Notes: generated by a model from the letters alone, not told the origin. A stretch of DNA of 64,000 nt from an uncultured Tidjanibacter sp. (GCA_947852905.1 CANTVF010000002.1:186001-250000), one strand, 5' to 3'. Positions 19,006 through 28,510 are shown, counted from the stretch's first letter. Made by a program: numbers and translations.

Positions 19006-19267
19006 AGCTCTAAAGTTTATAGGTTATCTAATCCGGTTATCTCTTTCTTATCAGATGCAGCAAGCCCAATTTCAGTTGCATCGTACCTAGCACAAATTTA
19101 TAAATTCAACCGACAGGAATAACCGCAATCAACTGTTAATCCCGTTTCACAAAGATACCAGACAAATAATCGATTCTTTGTCAATATCTACAAACGATAT
19201 TCGCGAATACGACACAGCCATGCCCCACTCAGAATATTGAAAAACACGCCACAAGAAAAGCATTCCA
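19006..19267. other. Divergent upstream region of the lipoprotein and MATE genes
   Basis: AT-rich gap. On the minus strand TAAATTTG (19093-19100) and TATCTTTG (19150-19157) both fit the -7 consensus for the lipoprotein gene, but neither has a TTG at standard spacing. Nothing else is seen. Confidence 0.4.
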
Positions 19268-19297
19268 TTGAGGTGCGGGAAAAATTGAGTACCTTTG
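19268..19297 (+). promoter_or_regulatory. Bacteroidota-type promoter for the MATE gene
   Basis: TTG (19268-19270), exactly 19 nt, then TACCTTTG (19290-19297). The start codon at 19460 lies about 155 nt downstream of the expected transcription start. Confidence 0.75.
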
Positions 19298-19459
19298 CGG
19301 CTCAAAAGCGCCGCATACGTCCACTATACACGAAGCACCGCGCTTTCGCCATACCGTATCAACGCCATATTTAACCGTACAAAGTCGCGCCGGTCGGCGA
19401 CAAACACGAACTGCATCGATACAAACACATTTCAAGACTACCTAAACACACTCTCGATA

Positions 19460-20833
19460 ATGGAAAAATTCTCACGAAAACAATACTATACGAACGTATT
19501 GCGTCTCGCATTTCCCGTAATACTGTCGCAGGCAGGCCAGATATTCGTGCAGCTCGCCGACAACGCCATGGTCGGGCGTCTGGGAGCCGTACCACTCGCA
19601 GGCGTATCGTTCGCCAACTCCGTATTCTTCATGCTGTTCGTTCTCGGCATGGGCATGACCATGGGACTAACGCCTTTAGTAGGCGAGATGTATTCCGTAA
19701 GCAACCACCGCAAGACGGCCGCATACCTTCAGAATTCCATATTGTTCTACGGTTGCATAGGCATAGTCATATTCCTGCTGGCTATGGCCGTCAAACCGTT
19801 CATGCACTCCATGGGACAGACTCCGGAGGTAGTAGAACAGGCGATACCGTATTTCAACTACGTCGCACTGTCGGTCATTCCGTTCATGATATTCGCCGCT
19901 TTCAAACAGTTTCTCGAAGGCGTCGGTAACACCAAAGTGGCGATGGCCATAATTATCACTTCCAATATCATCAATATCATCTGCAACTGGCTGTTCATAT
20001 ACGGTAACCTCGGTTGCCCGAAAATGGGTGCCGCAGGTGCAGGATTGGGCACGCTCATATCGCGCATAATGACGCCGATCCTCATCATAACGTACTTCTA
20101 CAAAAGAGACAGTTTCGCCCGCTATTTCGCATTTTTCAGTCGGGACAAATTTTCGTTCGCCACGATCAAATCGCTCATCCGAGTCGGCTCTCCGATATCC
20201 CTGCAGATGTTCATGGAAGGCGGCGGTTTCGCGCTCATAGGCATCATGATGGGCTGGCTCGGCACGAACGAAATGGCCGGCAATCAGGTGGCTACCGTAA
20301 TATCCAACTTCGCATTCATGATAATCATAGGAATAGGATCGGCCGTCACAATATGCGTCAGCCACGCCTACGGCCGACGCGATTGGCTGGAAATCAGACG
20401 TTACACAGGTACCGCCTACCGTCTCGGACTCATGTGGAATGCCATAACGGCGATAACGTTCATTTCACTGAGGCGTTATATACCTATGATTTTCACTTCC
20501 GATCCGGCGGTTATAGACATGGCGGCGCATTTCCTCGTGTTCGTGGCCATATTCCAGATTTCGGACGGATTGCAAGCCAATTCCGTAGCCGTACTGCGCG
20601 GAATACAGGACGTAAAGAGCATCATGGTCATATCGTTCATTTCGTATATCCTGATCAGCCTGCCGACCGGCTACATGCTGGCTTTCCATACGCCGATACG
20701 CGAATCGGGTCTGTGGATAGGCGTCATCATCGGTCTCGCCGTGGCCGCCGTACTCTACTATCTGCGTATCCGCAAACAGACAGTACGCCACCTGAGGGCT
20801 GACACCGACATAACGGAAACCGCGCTGCGCTGA
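19460..20833 (+). CDS. MATE-family efflux transporter
   Basis: Cation-coupled exporter of the NorM/DinF type, 457 residues, with 12 predicted membrane segments. The N-terminus shows the MATE pattern LRLAFPVILSQAGQIFVQLADNAMVGRLG, and the mid part has the second-half pattern VGSPISLQMFMEGGGFALIGIMMGWLG. The start at 19460 is chosen because the conserved helix 1 follows directly; a longer open frame begins inside the promoter region and is rejected. Substrate unknown; relatives export drugs and cationic dyes. Confidence 0.93.
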   Translation: MEKFSRKQYYTNVLRLAFPVILSQAGQIFVQLADNAMVGRLGAVPLAGVSFANSVFFMLFVLGMGMTMGLTPLVGEMYSVSNHRKTAAYLQNSILFYGCIGIVIFLLAMAVKPFMHSMGQTPEVVEQAIPYFNYVALSVIPFMIFAAFKQFLEGVGNTKVAMAIIITSNIINIICNWLFIYGNLGCPKMGAAGAGLGTLISRIMTPILIITYFYKRDSFARYFAFFSRDKFSFATIKSLIRVGSPISLQMFMEGGGFALIGIMMGWLGTNEMAGNQVATVISNFAFMIIIGIGSAVTICVSHAYGRRDWLEIRRYTGTAYRLGLMWNAITAITFISLRRYIPMIFTSDPAVIDMAAHFLVFVAIFQISDGLQANSVAVLRGIQDVKSIMVISFISYILISLPTGYMLAFHTPIRESGLWIGVIIGLAVAAVLYYLRIRKQTVRHLRADTDITETALR

Positions 20834-20970
20834 TCAGCCGTCAGAGGAAACGATCGCCGGAAAATCCGCATTCTGCCGCACATGCATGCAGCAACCGTAA
20901 CTGCATGAAATAACTTGTAAAAAAGCGTGTGCGCACCGACTACGCGTACGTTTTTTACCGAAAGTCTCAG

Positions 20971-21127
20971 TATCTTCGACTTTGTCGGAGATACTCCGTC
21001 TCGGCATAATCGAACCTCCGGCTTGCTTCTGCGCTCGACTTTTCCTATCTTTGACTTTGTCTTAGATACTCCGCCGCGGCAAAATGCAAATAAATTTGCT
21101 TTTGCTCCCGGCTTATACGTATCTTTG
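20971..21127 (+). repeat. Tandem promoter repeat upstream of the PSP1 gene
   Basis: Two direct repeats of about 75 bp (20979-21053 and 21054-21127), each ending in TATCTTTG, preceded by a partial unit that ends in TATCTTCG at 20971-20978. Shared blocks are ACTTTGTC, AGATACTCCG and CGGCA-AAT. Promoter geometry is present in both full units: TTG (21023) then 20 nt to the box at 21046-21053, and TTTG (21095) then 21 nt to the box at 21120-21127. The last box lies 20 nt before the PSP1 start codon. Confidence 0.7.
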
Positions 21128-21147
21128 TACGAAACACGAACGACTAA

Positions 21148-23013
21148 ATGGATAACACTCAAGATAAAGAAAACAAGGAAAACTGTAACCTCGACATGGG
21201 ACGCGGATGCGAATTCTGCGAATGCGGCGACGAAACGCGCGCCGAAGTACGCGAAGGCTGTTTCAAACTTCACGTCACCGACTGGCTCAAAGACTATCCG
21301 GACAACCTTCCGGGAGACATATTCGAGGTACGTTTCAAAAATACGCGGCGGGGATATTACCAGAACATAAACAACCTGCCGCTGCACGAAGGCGACATAG
21401 TGGCCGTGGAAGCCTCGCCGGGGCACGACATAGGCATCGTTTCTCTGTCGGGAGACATGGTGGCACGGCAGATGAAACGTGTCGGCTTCAATCCCCAGAA
21501 CGGCGAATTCAAGAAGATATACCGCAAGGCCAAGCCCTACGACATCGAGAAATGGCAGGAAGCCATAGCCCTCGAACACGAGACCATGATCAAAGCGCGC
21601 CAGATAGCCGCCGAGATGAATCTCAACATGAAGATAGGCGACGTGGAGTATCAGGGCGACAAAATCAAGGCCATATTCTACTACATCGCCGACGAAAGGG
21701 TGGACTTCCGCGAACTCATCAAGGTATTCGCCGAAGTATTCCGCATCCGGGTCGAGATGAAGCAGATCGGCGCACGTCAGGAAGCGGGACGGATAGGAGG
21801 TCTCGGATCGTGCGGTCGCGAACTGTGCTGCGCTTCGTGGATATCGAGTTTCCTGTCGGTCACTACGAACGCCGCACGCACGCAGGACATATCGCTCAAT
21901 CCACAAAAGCTGGCCGGCCAGTGCAGCAAACTGAAATGCTGTCTCATATACGAATACGACGATTATATGGATGCTCGGCGCGAGTTCCCGCGCGTGAACG
22001 AGCCGTTGCGCACGCTCGACGGCGAATACTTCTTCGTCAAGAACGACATTCTCGCCCGCACTATGAGTTTCAGCACGGCTCCCGGCTCCATGGCCGGACT
22101 GGTGACACTGCCTATAGCCAGAGTGCGCGAAATACTCAAACTTAACGCCAAAGGCGTCAAACCCGACACGATAGAGGGTAATACGGGCACCGTAAAGAAA
22201 GAGGCCGACCCCGGATTCGTCAACGTCATAGGCGAAGACAGCATCACCCGTTTCGACAATACGCGCAAGAAGAAAAAGAATCGTAACGGCAAAAACCGCG
22301 ACAACGGCGCCGAAAAAGCGGCACAATCCAGAACAGGCGAAAACGACAACAATCGCCCGGCAAACGAAGAACGGCGCGACAGCGGAGAAAAGAACCGCCG
22401 CAACGACAACCGTCCGCAGCGCAACTCCCGTCCGGAACGACGAGGCGAAGAACGCCCTGACAGTACGGCACAAGGTAACGCCGTGCGCCGCAAATCGGAA
22501 CGTTCCGACAAGGAAAGGGCTGCCGAAGGTATGCAGGAAAACCGTCCGGCCGCCGGACAGGAGGGCAGACGCCAACGCCCCGACAACCGGGAAAGACAAA
22601 ATCGCCAACCGGCGGAACGCAGGTCGGAATCCGGCGAAGGAACACAGGCCGCTGCGGGACAGGAACGCAGAAACAAGGACGACATGAAGCCGGAAAACGG
22701 CACGCGCAACAATCGCCGCAACGACAATCGTCCGCAACGCAATCCCAGACCGGAACGGCGTAACGACGAAAACGACCGGAATCGGCAGACGGCTCAGAAC
22801 GGAAACAGTTCAAAACCGGAACGTGCCGACAGGCCGGAACGAAGCAAAGACGATACAGCCAACGGCGCACCGCGCGAAAACACGCGACGGGACAACGCCG
22901 ACGGAAGGGAACAACGTAACCGGAGAAATCAGGAGCGCAGACCGCGCGGCAACGACAACGAACCGTCCGGGAATACGCCGGCACAACGCAAATCGGAAAA
23001 CGGCAACGAATAG
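21148..23013 (+). CDS. PSP1-domain (RicT/YaaT-like) protein with long basic disordered tail
   Basis: Homolog of the RicT/YaaT subunit that in Bacillus acts with RNase Y in mRNA processing; the role in Bacteroidota is not established. The protein is 621 residues. Residues 1-30 hold a Cys cluster (CEFCECG). The PSP1 domain covers about 55-300, with LPGDIFEVRFKNTRRGYY, the Cys-rich GSCGRELCCASW and QCSKLKCCLIYEYDDY that bind a Fe-S cluster in RicT. From about 365 onward the chain becomes a low-complexity tail of some 250 residues, rich in Arg, Asn, Glu and Pro, in which RRNDNRPQRN-RPERR appears twice. Such tails often bind RNA. It overlaps no gene and is followed by gldH 15 bp later. Confidence 0.92.
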   Translation: MDNTQDKENKENCNLDMGRGCEFCECGDETRAEVREGCFKLHVTDWLKDYPDNLPGDIFEVRFKNTRRGYYQNINNLPLHEGDIVAVEASPGHDIGIVSLSGDMVARQMKRVGFNPQNGEFKKIYRKAKPYDIEKWQEAIALEHETMIKARQIAAEMNLNMKIGDVEYQGDKIKAIFYYIADERVDFRELIKVFAEVFRIRVEMKQIGARQEAGRIGGLGSCGRELCCASWISSFLSVTTNAARTQDISLNPQKLAGQCSKLKCCLIYEYDDYMDARREFPRVNEPLRTLDGEYFFVKNDILARTMSFSTAPGSMAGLVTLPIARVREILKLNAKGVKPDTIEGNTGTVKKEADPGFVNVIGEDSITRFDNTRKKKKNRNGKNRDNGAEKAAQSRTGENDNNRPANEERRDSGEKNRRNDNRPQRNSRPERRGEERPDSTAQGNAVRRKSERSDKERAAEGMQENRPAAGQEGRRQRPDNRERQNRQPAERRSESGEGTQAAAGQERRNKDDMKPENGTRNNRRNDNRPQRNPRPERRNDENDRNRQTAQNGNSSKPERADRPERSKDDTANGAPRENTRRDNADGREQRNRRNQERRPRGNDNEPSGNTPAQRKSENGNE

Positions 23014-23027
23014 GCGACGCGGAGAAA

Positions 23028-23498
23028 ATGAAAAGGCTCATGGCCATAATATTCACCGTAACCTCAGCGGCGGCATTCACTCCGGGCTGCGGGCGCAGCG
23101 AAAGCCGGTACTCCCCCGTAGACCCTACCGGCTGGAACGGAGCCGATGCCGTCACCGTCTGCATATCGAACACGGATACGCTATCGCTCAGAAACATGGA
23201 CATTTTTGTGGCATACGATCCGGCAAACACCGAATGCGGCGAGGTGACCTTTGAAATAACAGTAACGACTCCCGATTCGCTGCGCTTTACCGACACGCTC
23301 GGATTACGGTTGCCGGACTCAGGCGCCACAGCGGGCAATGCCATGCATACCGCAACGGCAGCCTACCGCCATGACGCACGTCTGCTACGCGAAGGAGAAT
23401 ACATATTTACCATTCGCCACACCTCGCCGCAACCGTTACGCGGCATACGGGGCGTCGGCATAGAGACAAGCGAAACGCAACGAAATGGGGAAAGATAA
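23028..23498 (+). CDS. gldH: GldH-like gliding-motility lipoprotein
   Basis: A 156-residue lipoprotein with signal peptide and lipobox FTPGC (Cys21). GldH was defined in Flavobacterium gliding, but homologs are found in non-gliding Bacteroidales where their role is unknown. The body matches the GldH layout: VDPTGWN at the start, NMDIFVAYDP in the centre, DTLGLRLPDSGATAG and a C-terminal EYIFTIRHTS. The placement between a PSP1 gene and trmB, as often seen in the phylum, supports the call. Its 3' end overlaps trmB by 14 bp. Confidence 0.8.
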   Translation: MKRLMAIIFTVTSAAAFTPGCGRSESRYSPVDPTGWNGADAVTVCISNTDTLSLRNMDIFVAYDPANTECGEVTFEITVTTPDSLRFTDTLGLRLPDSGATAGNAMHTATAAYRHDARLLREGEYIFTIRHTSPQPLRGIRGVGIETSETQRNGER

Positions 23499-24225
23499 AT
23501 TCCGCAGGTTTCAAGAAAACCTTACGTTCAAAAATATGGTGCAGCCCGAATTCGACGAAGTCTTCGGCAAAGATTACAAACTGAAAGGGCGCTGGCACGA
23601 AGATTTCTTCGGCAACGATAACCCGATAGTCCTCGAACTCGGTTGCGGCCGCGGCGAATATACGGTAGCCCTTGCAGAAAAGAATCCGGACAAGAACTAT
23701 ATAGGCATAGATATAAAGGGCGCCCGCATGTGGCGCGGCGCGAAAACGGCAACGGAAACGGGCATGGGAAACGTAGGATTTCTCCGCACCCGCATAGAAC
23801 TTATAAATTCGTTTTTCGCTCCGGGCGAGGTGTCCGAGATATGGATCACCTTCCCCGACCCGCAACTCAAAAAACAGAGAGCGAAAAAACGCCTTACGTC
23901 ACCGGTATTCCTATCCTACTACGCCGGTTTCATGGGACCCGACTCGCCGATACATCTGAAAACCGATTCGCAGCATCTGCACGAATATACAAAAGCCGTA
24001 ATAGAATGCAACGGCCTGCCTATGCAAGCCTGCGGTAACGATATTTACGGCACCGGTATGGCCGATGCCGCACTCTCGATCAAAACGGCATACGAACAGA
24101 AATTCCTGAAACAGGGTCTGCCTATCACATATCTGCGTTTCACTCTCGCGGGACGCACATCGTTCGAAACACCCGATTTCGACGAAGACAACAACCTCGA
24201 CGCCGGACGTACCGACATCATGTAA
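23485..24225 (+). CDS. trmB: tRNA (guanine-N7-)-methyltransferase
   Basis: Makes m7G46 in the variable loop of tRNAs with SAM. The 246-residue protein has motif I LELGCGRGEYTVALAE, the IGIDIKGARMWRGA acidic loop, motif IV WITFPDPQLKKQRAKKRLTSP (with the catalytic PDP) and the C-terminal LTSP/YYAGF block. The start at 23485 lies within the end of gldH, which indicates translational coupling. Confidence 0.96.
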   Translation: MGKDKFRRFQENLTFKNMVQPEFDEVFGKDYKLKGRWHEDFFGNDNPIVLELGCGRGEYTVALAEKNPDKNYIGIDIKGARMWRGAKTATETGMGNVGFLRTRIELINSFFAPGEVSEIWITFPDPQLKKQRAKKRLTSPVFLSYYAGFMGPDSPIHLKTDSQHLHEYTKAVIECNGLPMQACGNDIYGTGMADAALSIKTAYEQKFLKQGLPITYLRFTLAGRTSFETPDFDEDNNLDAGRTDIM

Positions 24226-24673
24226 ACGCAGCTTCCAAAGACCTTCTGAACGCCAAACGCAGTCCGCAGCAACGTCTGCAACATTCCAACCGTAAAAACT
24301 GCTCGACACAACACAAACGCCGAACAAACTATACAAAAAACGATGGAATGTGGAAAACGGAAAGCAATTCTGATTACATGCAAAACACCGTCCTACCACG
24401 CACCGCACCCGCACTTTCAGATCGAACAGACCGAATGACAACAAGCAAACGCCAGCGCACTATACAATCGCCAAGTATTACTCCTAAAATATTATCGGAA
24501 TAAGAAGCATACCCGACAACGCCTGAATACATAAGACACCGGGCGACGCTTATTCACACAGCAGTTCCGCCTAAACCAATACATACGCCCGCTGCACCGG
24601 TATAATCGGCACAGCGGGCGTCACTATCATTTATTTCGCTCATAACTGTCAGAAAGACAAAACGACCGGCATA
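24226..24673. other. Convergent intergenic region
   Basis: 448 bp between the ends of trmB (plus) and the rRNA methyltransferase gene (minus). Apart from the hairpin at 24585-24621 nothing is recognised; the open frames are shadows. Confidence 0.5.
24585..24621. terminator. Candidate bidirectional hairpin between convergent genes
   Basis: Perfect 10-bp inverted repeat ACGCCCGCTG (24585-24594) and its complement (24612-24621) around a 17-nt loop. A U-tract is weak on both sides, so this may be an attenuated terminator. Confidence 0.5.
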
Positions 24674-25858
24674 TCACTCCACATACAATACGAGTCCCTT
24701 CAGGTATTCGCCCTCCGGATGATATATATTTACCGGGTGGTCTGCCGGTTGCGTCAACTGATGCAATATACGCACATTACGCCCGGCAATGGCTGCAGCA
24801 GTAAACACCGTGGTCCGGAACAACTCGCGACTGACGGCCTGCGAACAGCTGAACGTGAACAGAATGCCTCCGGGAGCTATCTGCGATATGGCGCGAGCAT
24901 TGAGCCGCGTATATCCTTTAGTAGCATTTCCCAACACCTTATGGTGTTTGGCGAATGCCGGAGGATCGAGAATGATCAGGTCGAACGTCCTGCCACACTC
25001 CTTCAGATACTCGAAAGCGTCGGAAGCGACACCCTCGTGATGCACGTCAGCCCCGAAATTGAGTTCGGCATTCCGACACGCAAGACGCACCGCCGATGCG
25101 GAACTATCCACCGAAACCACCTCCCTGGCACCTCCCGCCAGCGCATATACCGAAAAACCGCCCGTATACGAAAACGTATTGAGTACAGTGCGACCGGCGC
25201 TGTAACGTTTCACCAGTTCCCTGTTTTCACGCTGGTCGAGAAAGAATCCCGTCTTCTGTCCTATACCCCAATCGACATAGAATCTGTTGCCGTGTTCGGT
25301 CACCACCTGTTCGGTCGCCTCGCCGCCGCCCCACAGATAACCGTCCACGGCACCGGTGTCGGCCTTGAAAGGAAGCGTCTGCGCGCTTTTGTCATACACG
25401 GCACGGATACCGTCGCCGTACACCTCACGCAAAGCCGAGGCTATCGCCATACGGGAACGGAACATTCCCACGCTGTGCGCCTGAACGACGGCAGTTCCCC
25501 CATATATGTCTATTATAAGTCCCGGCAGATTGTCCCCTTCGCCGTGCACGAGCCTGTAACAATCCGTCTGAGGATCGTTCGCCACACCCACGGCACGCCT
25601 TACAGCGAGTGCCTGTGCAATGCGGTCACGCCACCAGAGGCCGTCTATCTCCTCCTGAACGAACGACAATACCCTCACCGTAATGGACCCTATCTGATAA
25701 TGTCCGCGCGCCAGAAATTCGCCGCTGCGGGAATACACGTCTACGACATCTCCCTCGTCGGGCTCGCCGTCGATCCTATCTATGGCTCCGGAAAAAATCC
25801 ACGGATGTCTGCGGCCGAGCGACTCCTCCTTGCCGCGCTTAAGAAATATTTTCGTCAT
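24674..25858 (-). CDS. Class I SAM-dependent rRNA methyltransferase (RlmI-like)
   Basis: Homolog of RlmI/YccW, which makes m5C1962 in 23S rRNA. The 394-residue protein starts with a PUA domain (FLKRGKEESLGRRHPWIFSGAI; DEGDVVDVYSRSGEFLARGHY), then a linker, then a Rossmann methyltransferase domain with motif I NTFSYTGGFSVYALAGGA, VVSVDSS, and the catalytic DLIILDPPAFAK; FTFSCSQAV provides the second conserved Cys. The start at 25858 overlaps the stop of the upstream exonuclease as ATGA, which points to coupled translation and decides the start. Substrate position is inferred from family. Confidence 0.92.
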   Translation of the reverse strand: MTKIFLKRGKEESLGRRHPWIFSGAIDRIDGEPDEGDVVDVYSRSGEFLARGHYQIGSITVRVLSFVQEEIDGLWWRDRIAQALAVRRAVGVANDPQTDCYRLVHGEGDNLPGLIIDIYGGTAVVQAHSVGMFRSRMAIASALREVYGDGIRAVYDKSAQTLPFKADTGAVDGYLWGGGEATEQVVTEHGNRFYVDWGIGQKTGFFLDQRENRELVKRYSAGRTVLNTFSYTGGFSVYALAGGAREVVSVDSSASAVRLACRNAELNFGADVHHEGVASDAFEYLKECGRTFDLIILDPPAFAKHHKVLGNATKGYTRLNARAISQIAPGGILFTFSCSQAVSRELFRTTVFTAAAIAGRNVRILHQLTQPADHPVNIYHPEGEYLKGLVLYVE

Positions 25859-26439
25859 TTGGGCTCTTCCATTAATCGCCTGTATATCTCGAGACATACC
25901 CATGCATCGGTAGCGGCATAACTGACCTGCGCCGGGGTATACTTGGCCGCCTCCCAGTTACTGAGCCGCTGAGCTTTGGAGACATAACTCCCCAACACAA
26001 CGGCAGCCAGCTTGCGCACACTCTTCTCCTCTATGCCCCACTGCCCTACGATAGACTGCAAATCGACGAATCCGCGCGGCTTGAAGTAGCGCAGACTCTG
26101 CAACCCCCGTATATCGTCACGCACCGCGGCACCTATCTTAAGTACCTCTTCGTTCTCCAGAAGACGTACCAGATCGGTCACAAACCTCATGCGAGATAAT
26201 CTGAACAGAAAACAACGCTCCTCAGACGAAAGCTGCAACAGGGCGGTCTTGTTGGTCACACCCGCCTTGAACGACGGCCTCGTCTCCGTATCGAAACCTA
26301 TCGAACGGCAACCGGCCAGATAAGCGCACGCCTGTTCGGCCTTCTCCTCCGTATCCACTATCTCGACCGTTCCCTCGAACACGCACTTCGGCAGAACGGC
26401 TATCTCATCGTTGGATATGGTATGCTGGAAACGGCTCAT
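25855..26439 (-). CDS. 3'-5' exonuclease (RNase D-like DEDDy)
   Basis: A 194-residue protein made of a single DEDD exonuclease domain. Exo I is IGFDTETRPSF, Exo II falls at KIGAAVRDDIRGL, and Exo III at YAATDAWVCLEIYRRL, whose Tyr places it in the DEDDy class. It lacks the HRDC domain of true RNase D. It is translationally coupled to the downstream rRNA methyltransferase, which suggests an RNA-processing context. A -7 type box lies only 8 nt before its start codon. Confidence 0.88.
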   Translation of the reverse strand: MSRFQHTISNDEIAVLPKCVFEGTVEIVDTEEKAEQACAYLAGCRSIGFDTETRPSFKAGVTNKTALLQLSSEERCFLFRLSRMRFVTDLVRLLENEEVLKIGAAVRDDIRGLQSLRYFKPRGFVDLQSIVGQWGIEEKSVRKLAAVVLGSYVSKAQRLSNWEAAKYTPAQVSYAATDAWVCLEIYRRLMEEPK

Positions 26440-26447
26440 AACTGGCG

Positions 26448-26455
26448 CAAAGTTA
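26448..26455 (-). promoter_or_regulatory. Possible -7 box overlapping the recQ stop
   Basis: TAACTTTG on the minus strand fits TAnnTTTG. It covers the last bases of recQ and ends 8 nt before the exonuclease ATG, so a transcript from it would be nearly leaderless. No TTG at the standard upstream spacing. Confidence 0.35.
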
Positions 26456-28369
26456 CCGATTAATCACGATTAAACCGCCCGGAGTAATCGAAATTTTCCC
26501 CTCCGCCGACAGCCTGTCCACCGCATCCACCACACAGGCCGGATCGGTACGGAACCTGCCGACAAGCTCTTTCATTCCTATCCCCTCCTCAGGAACGGCC
26601 TGCAATACCTCTTCCGCCGCCACATCTACAGATCGGCCGCTTTTGCGCCGGGCTATGCATATGTCGCATACGCCGCAATCCTCTGCGTCGCGCTGACCGA
26701 AATACTCCTGTATCACTACACTGCGGCAACGTTGTTCGTTATCGACATAATCGAGCATCGCCTCCAGCCGGCCTGCGGTCATCTCCTTGCGGATGCTGTA
26801 ACTCTGCGGCGATATGTAAACATCCGCATCGGGCAGCCTGTCGTCAAGCAGGAATATCATCGGACTGCGTTTTTTCGGAATGAAGCGTATGACGTGAAGT
26901 CGCCACAATGTCTGCAACAATTCCATTACACGTTCCTGTGTGTAACCGGTATAAATGGCGATCTCCTGCACATCGACCGGACGGAACGACGAAAACACTC
27001 CGGTGTACAACCGCAATATGGTCCTCAGAATATGATCGAGGTCGGAACGTTCCACCCGCAAAGAATACAGATCGTCGCGGCTCACGCAGAACATAAGCCG
27101 TGCAGGATTCTCCTCGTCGGCCGAAAATACCAGATAACCGTTCTGTTGCAGTATCTTCAGCGCATTCTGCACCGTCCCGGCGAACAGTTTGTTCCTGTGA
27201 CAGAACTCGCGCAGGTTGAAAGCCAGCGAAAGATGCTTTCCTTCCCCCACGGCGATTCCCAGATAATTCATCATACGGGAATAGATATCCCGAATCTGCG
27301 CAGGCGTAGGAAACTCCGCCGCGAATCTCTTTCGTATCCTCTCCTTATCGTCCGACCCGACTATCAGCACCGCATAGGAACGGCGCCCGTCGCGACCGGC
27401 ACGACCGGCCTCCTGATAATACTCCTCAAGCGACGAACACAATCCGTAATGTACCACGAAACGGACATCGGACTTGTCTATACCCATTCCGAACGCCGTG
27501 GTGGCTACCATTACGCGCGTCTTGCCGCTCGTCCAGTCGTTCTGCCTCAACGCCCTCTCTGCATGAGGCAGACCCGCATGATAATATTCGGCCGAAACGC
27601 CCGCTTCGCGCAGTTCCGAAGCCAACAGTTCGGCCGCCTCTCTCGTGCGCACGTAAACTATCCCCGATCCGGGTACATTTTCCGCCACCCGCAAAAGCTG
27701 TCCCTGCTTGTCGTCGGTACGCCTGACCGAAAACGACAGGTTGGGACGCGAATAGTCGCTCCGTATTATATTCTTTTCGCGGAAACAGAGCCGCGTCATT
27801 ATATCTTCAGCAACGGTATCAGTAGCCGAAGCGGTAAGCGCCAGCATCGGGACATCGGGCTGTATCTCCCTCAACCGCGCTATGCGCAGATACGACGGTC
27901 GGAAATCGTATCCCCACTGCGATATACAGTGCGCCTCATCCACAGCCACGAGACTGACATTCATCTTGGCCGCGCGCGCAGCGAACACCTCGCTCGAAAT
28001 CCTTTCCGGAGACACGTAAAGAAACTTCACATCGCCGTATACGCAATTATCCAACGTAATGTCTATGTTGCGGGTACTCATCCCCGAATGTATGGCGACG
28101 GCAGGAATGCCGCGCCGCCGCAGGGAATCGACCTGATCCTTCATGAGCGCGACGAGCGGCGTGACGACTATGCACACGCCTTCGCACAACAGCCCCGGCA
28201 ACTGATACGTCAGAGACTTGCCGCCGCCGGTAGGCATCAGCGCGAGGGTATCGCGACCGTCGAGTACGGAACGTATGACCTGTCCTTGCGTTCCGCGCAG
28301 CGACGTATACCCCCAGTAACGACCGAGGGTCTCCAATATCCGTTCATCCGAAATAACCGCCTTATTCAT
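26453..28369 (-). CDS. recQ: ATP-dependent DNA helicase RecQ
   Basis: 3'-5' helicase in recombinational repair. The 638-residue protein has motif 0 (RGTQGQVI), Walker A PTGGGKSLTYQLP, DEAHCISQWGYDFRPSY (motif II plus aromatic loop), SAT motif LALTASAT, motif V and VI (TTAFGMGIDKSDVRFV; QEAGRAGRDGR), the zinc-binding RecQ-Ct with CRSVVIQEYFG and CGVCDIC, and a winged-helix region at the end. A typical HRDC domain is not obvious, so this is a short RecQ. It lies 13 bp upstream of the exonuclease gene in the same direction. Confidence 0.96.
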   Translation of the reverse strand: MNKAVISDERILETLGRYWGYTSLRGTQGQVIRSVLDGRDTLALMPTGGGKSLTYQLPGLLCEGVCIVVTPLVALMKDQVDSLRRRGIPAVAIHSGMSTRNIDITLDNCVYGDVKFLYVSPERISSEVFAARAAKMNVSLVAVDEAHCISQWGYDFRPSYLRIARLREIQPDVPMLALTASATDTVAEDIMTRLCFREKNIIRSDYSRPNLSFSVRRTDDKQGQLLRVAENVPGSGIVYVRTREAAELLASELREAGVSAEYYHAGLPHAERALRQNDWTSGKTRVMVATTAFGMGIDKSDVRFVVHYGLCSSLEEYYQEAGRAGRDGRRSYAVLIVGSDDKERIRKRFAAEFPTPAQIRDIYSRMMNYLGIAVGEGKHLSLAFNLREFCHRNKLFAGTVQNALKILQQNGYLVFSADEENPARLMFCVSRDDLYSLRVERSDLDHILRTILRLYTGVFSSFRPVDVQEIAIYTGYTQERVMELLQTLWRLHVIRFIPKKRSPMIFLLDDRLPDADVYISPQSYSIRKEMTAGRLEAMLDYVDNEQRCRSVVIQEYFGQRDAEDCGVCDICIARRKSGRSVDVAAEEVLQAVPEEGIGMKELVGRFRTDPACVVDAVDRLSAEGKISITPGGLIVINR

Positions 28370-28420
28370 CGTTTCCGAAAATATCCGTCACAACGCCGGG
28401 CATAAAATTGCGACCGAATA

Positions 28421-28428
28421 CAAAAATA
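28421..28428 (-). promoter_or_regulatory. Possible -7 box for recQ
   Basis: TATTTTTG on the minus strand fits TAnnTTTG, 51 nt before the recQ start. The -33 element was not found. Confidence 0.35.
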
Positions 28429-28470
28429 ATCCAAATCGCCGACATGCCGCACGGACACTACCGACCGTAA

Positions 28471-28510
28471 TAAAAAAGCCGGGCAACGTTTCCGCAAAAA
28501 CATGCCCGGC
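28471..28510 (-). terminator. Terminator of the rpiB-glsA-glsB unit
   Basis: On the minus strand an 8-bp stem GCCGGGCA/TGCCCGGC (28503-28510 with 28478-28485) is followed by TTTTTTA. It lies 84 bp after the glsB stop. Confidence 0.85.

Noticed and set aside
20758..22737. 659-codon minus-strand frame over the PSP1 gene
   Set aside because: Complement of the PSP1 gene and its tail; repetitive Phe/Val/Arg composition, no motif.
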